Assembly: GCA_963971575.1 (NCBI GenBank)
Contig: OZ020618.1
Span: 4,776,501 to 4,840,500 of the forward strand
Length of the DNA stretch: 64,000 nt
DNA from: Liopterus haemorrhoidalis
Lineage: Eukaryota > Arthropoda > Insecta > Coleoptera > Dytiscidae
Direction of reading: 5' to 3'
The first letter of the stretch is position 1. Each line of letters opens with the position of its first letter. This document shows, piece by piece, positions 62,681 to 64,000 of this stretch. The translations under genes and the position numbers were made by a program. The notes beneath the pieces are model-generated. The model made no database searches. It was not told where the DNA came from and saw only the letters and a program-made list of their open reading frames with translations.

Positions 62681-63902
62681 GGTTCCATGACAACTGGGGC
62701 CGTTAGACAATTCGGGCCGTTCACAATTGGGGCTTTTGACAACTGGGGCCATAACTATAAGAGCTAGAGTCTTCTTTGGTTTAAAATAAAAAAATAATTA
62801 TTTTACAAGTTGACATACTTACATTAAATTGCGTGTTTAAAAAAAAAAAAAAAAAATTTTAATGGTTTGATTAAGTACATTTTGGTGGAAATTAGAATAA
62901 ATTGTATTTTAAGGGTTGGCTTAAGGGGGGAGGGTAGGGTCTGATAATCACATTTTAAGCATATTTTTGTTTTTTTTTTTTCTCAAATCTCTGGTTAAAT
63001 TTATTCATTTTCAAACTAAGTACATATATAAAGTATGTTTTGAAGAAGATACAAAAAAATTTTGAAGGCAAAATATGTCGAAATGAGCCAGCTGTGGCAA
63101 ATCTTCTCAGACTCCGGGAAAAAAAATTAGATTTTGCGGTGACCAGCATAATTCGTCACTGGATCATCTGAAATCAAAAATCCAAAAAGATTTTGTTAGT
63201 TTATGAGTTTGCCGAGGTAATGACTTTGAGTTTTTATTTTTAAAATGATTTTTCAGTTTTTAGCGTTACTTAGAAGACAAAAAAAAAAAAAAATAATTCC
63301 CCCTAAAAAAAACCTAAAAATGAGTATATTTGTGATTGTTATAAAAAAAAAAAAACATGAAAAAAAAATATCTCAACGTCGTTACCTCGGCAAACTCATA
63401 AACTAACAAAATCTTTTTGGATTTTTGATTTCAGATGATCCAGTGACGAGTTATGCTGGTCACCGCAAAATCAAATTTTTTTCCCGGAGTCTGAGAAGAT
63501 TTGCCACAGCTGGCTCATTTCGCTATATTTTGCCTTCAAATTTTTTTTGTATCTTATTCAAAACATACTTTATATATGTATTTTGTTTGAAAATTAATAA
63601 ATTAAACCATAGATTTGAAAAAAAAAATCACAAAAATATGCTTAAAATTTGGTTATCAGACCCCCCCCCCCTTAAAATATAATTTATTCTAATTCCCACC
63701 AAAATGTACTTAATCAAACCATTAAAAAAAATTTTATTCAAAAGAACACCCAATTTAATTTATGCTAACTTGTAAAATAATTAGTAGTATTTTTTATTTC
63801 AAACAAAAGAAGACTCTAGCTCTTATAGTTATGGCCCCAGTTGTCAAAAGCCCCGATGGTGAATGGCCCGAATTGTCTTACGGCCCCAGTTGTTTTGTTA
63901 CC
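62681..63902. mobile_element. Mutator-like foldback element with about 550-bp arms
   Basis: The two halves are near-complete inverted repeats meeting around 63300: CAACTGGGGCCGTTAGACAA..., GAGCTAGAGTCTTCTTT, CTGATAATCACATTTTAAGC, CTTCTCAGACTCCGGGAAAA and GAGTTTGCCGAGGTAATGAC all recur in reverse on the right. GCTTCTCTT flanks it on both sides (62672-62680, 63903-63911), a 9-bp TSD. Long arms plus 9-bp TSD fit Mutator-like elements. The 80-odd codon frames inside are mirror images of each other and non-coding. Confidence 0.88.
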
Positions 63903-63985
63903 GCTTCTCTTATATCCACTCCACACCTTCAAAAGTATTCTTTTCTTGTCTCTCCTCATGCCAACAATATGCCAACTGCATAATT
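63903..63985 (-). pseudogene. LINE fragment, right of the foldback insertion
   Basis: GCTTCTCTTATATCCACTCC continues the alignment to the LINE at 46088-46150 (GCTTCCCTTGTGTCCATCCC). One copy of GCTTCTCTT restores the uninterrupted LINE sequence. Confidence 0.75.
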
Positions 63986-64000
63986 TATTAGTTTATAAAT

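Noticed and set aside
62955..63682. Two similar ORFs (64 and 85 codons) as a gene pair
   Set aside because: They are the two arms of one inverted repeat in the foldback element.

Overview
The window is AT-rich animal DNA from an insect, probably a beetle. The basis is split genes with GT/AG introns, an intersectin gene whose GEF end is retained (known to be absent from Drosophila Dap160), and a dense set of insect-type transposons (mariner, Tc1-like, hAT, P-like, piggyBac-like, Harbinger, Mutator-like, LINEs, tRNA SINEs and Helentron-like elements). The species assignment is inference. There is one 200-base assembly gap at 20872-21071.

Two host genes can be supported. At 55-6432 (+) is the 3' end of an intersectin gene: seven exons, all with consistent splice phase, encode the end of the DH (RhoGEF) domain, the PH domain and the terminal C2 domain, ending in TAA at 6430. 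Its introns are full of transposons. At 11635-17117 (-) is a two-coding-exon gene for a predicted 1316-residue secreted protein. A signal-peptide exon (16970-17098) is spliced in phase 0 to one 3.8-kb exon rich in Thr, Pro, Tyr and acidic residues. I do not recognise its family. A possible small secreted ORF lies at 40884-41105 (-).

The rest, about 47 kb from 17.1 kb onward, is gene-poor and made largely of mobile-element remains, several with intact target-site duplications (TSDs). Clear examples are hAT elements at 3255-3961, 56514-57487, 57768-58822 and a chain at 59317-60056; a 1395-bp Tc1/mariner-superfamily element with about 99-bp inverted repeats at 51600-52994; a mariner at 39385-40274; a Harbinger element at 41453-42603; a Mutator-like foldback element at 62681-63902 inserted in a LINE; and THAP-encoding P-like miniature elements at 4398, 9419, 17410 and 21597.

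The most unusual structure is a repeat family (family A) present as one fragment (627) and five near-full copies (28372, 43451, 49803, 53996, 60861). It has Helentron/DINE-1-like architecture: subterminal inverted repeats, a 5' hairpin, a (GTCT)n tract, a conserved core and a 3' hairpin. At the same internal position each of the five long copies carries a tRNA-like Pol III cassette (box A, box B, downstream T-run), and these cassettes differ between copies (Glu-like, two Thr-like, two related ones of unclear identity) while the flanking backbone is shared. I know of no description of such swappable tRNA-like cassettes in Helentron-type elements and propose it as the main item for follow-up. 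The SINEs here (10893, 32626, 33354) likewise share a tail but have different tRNA heads.
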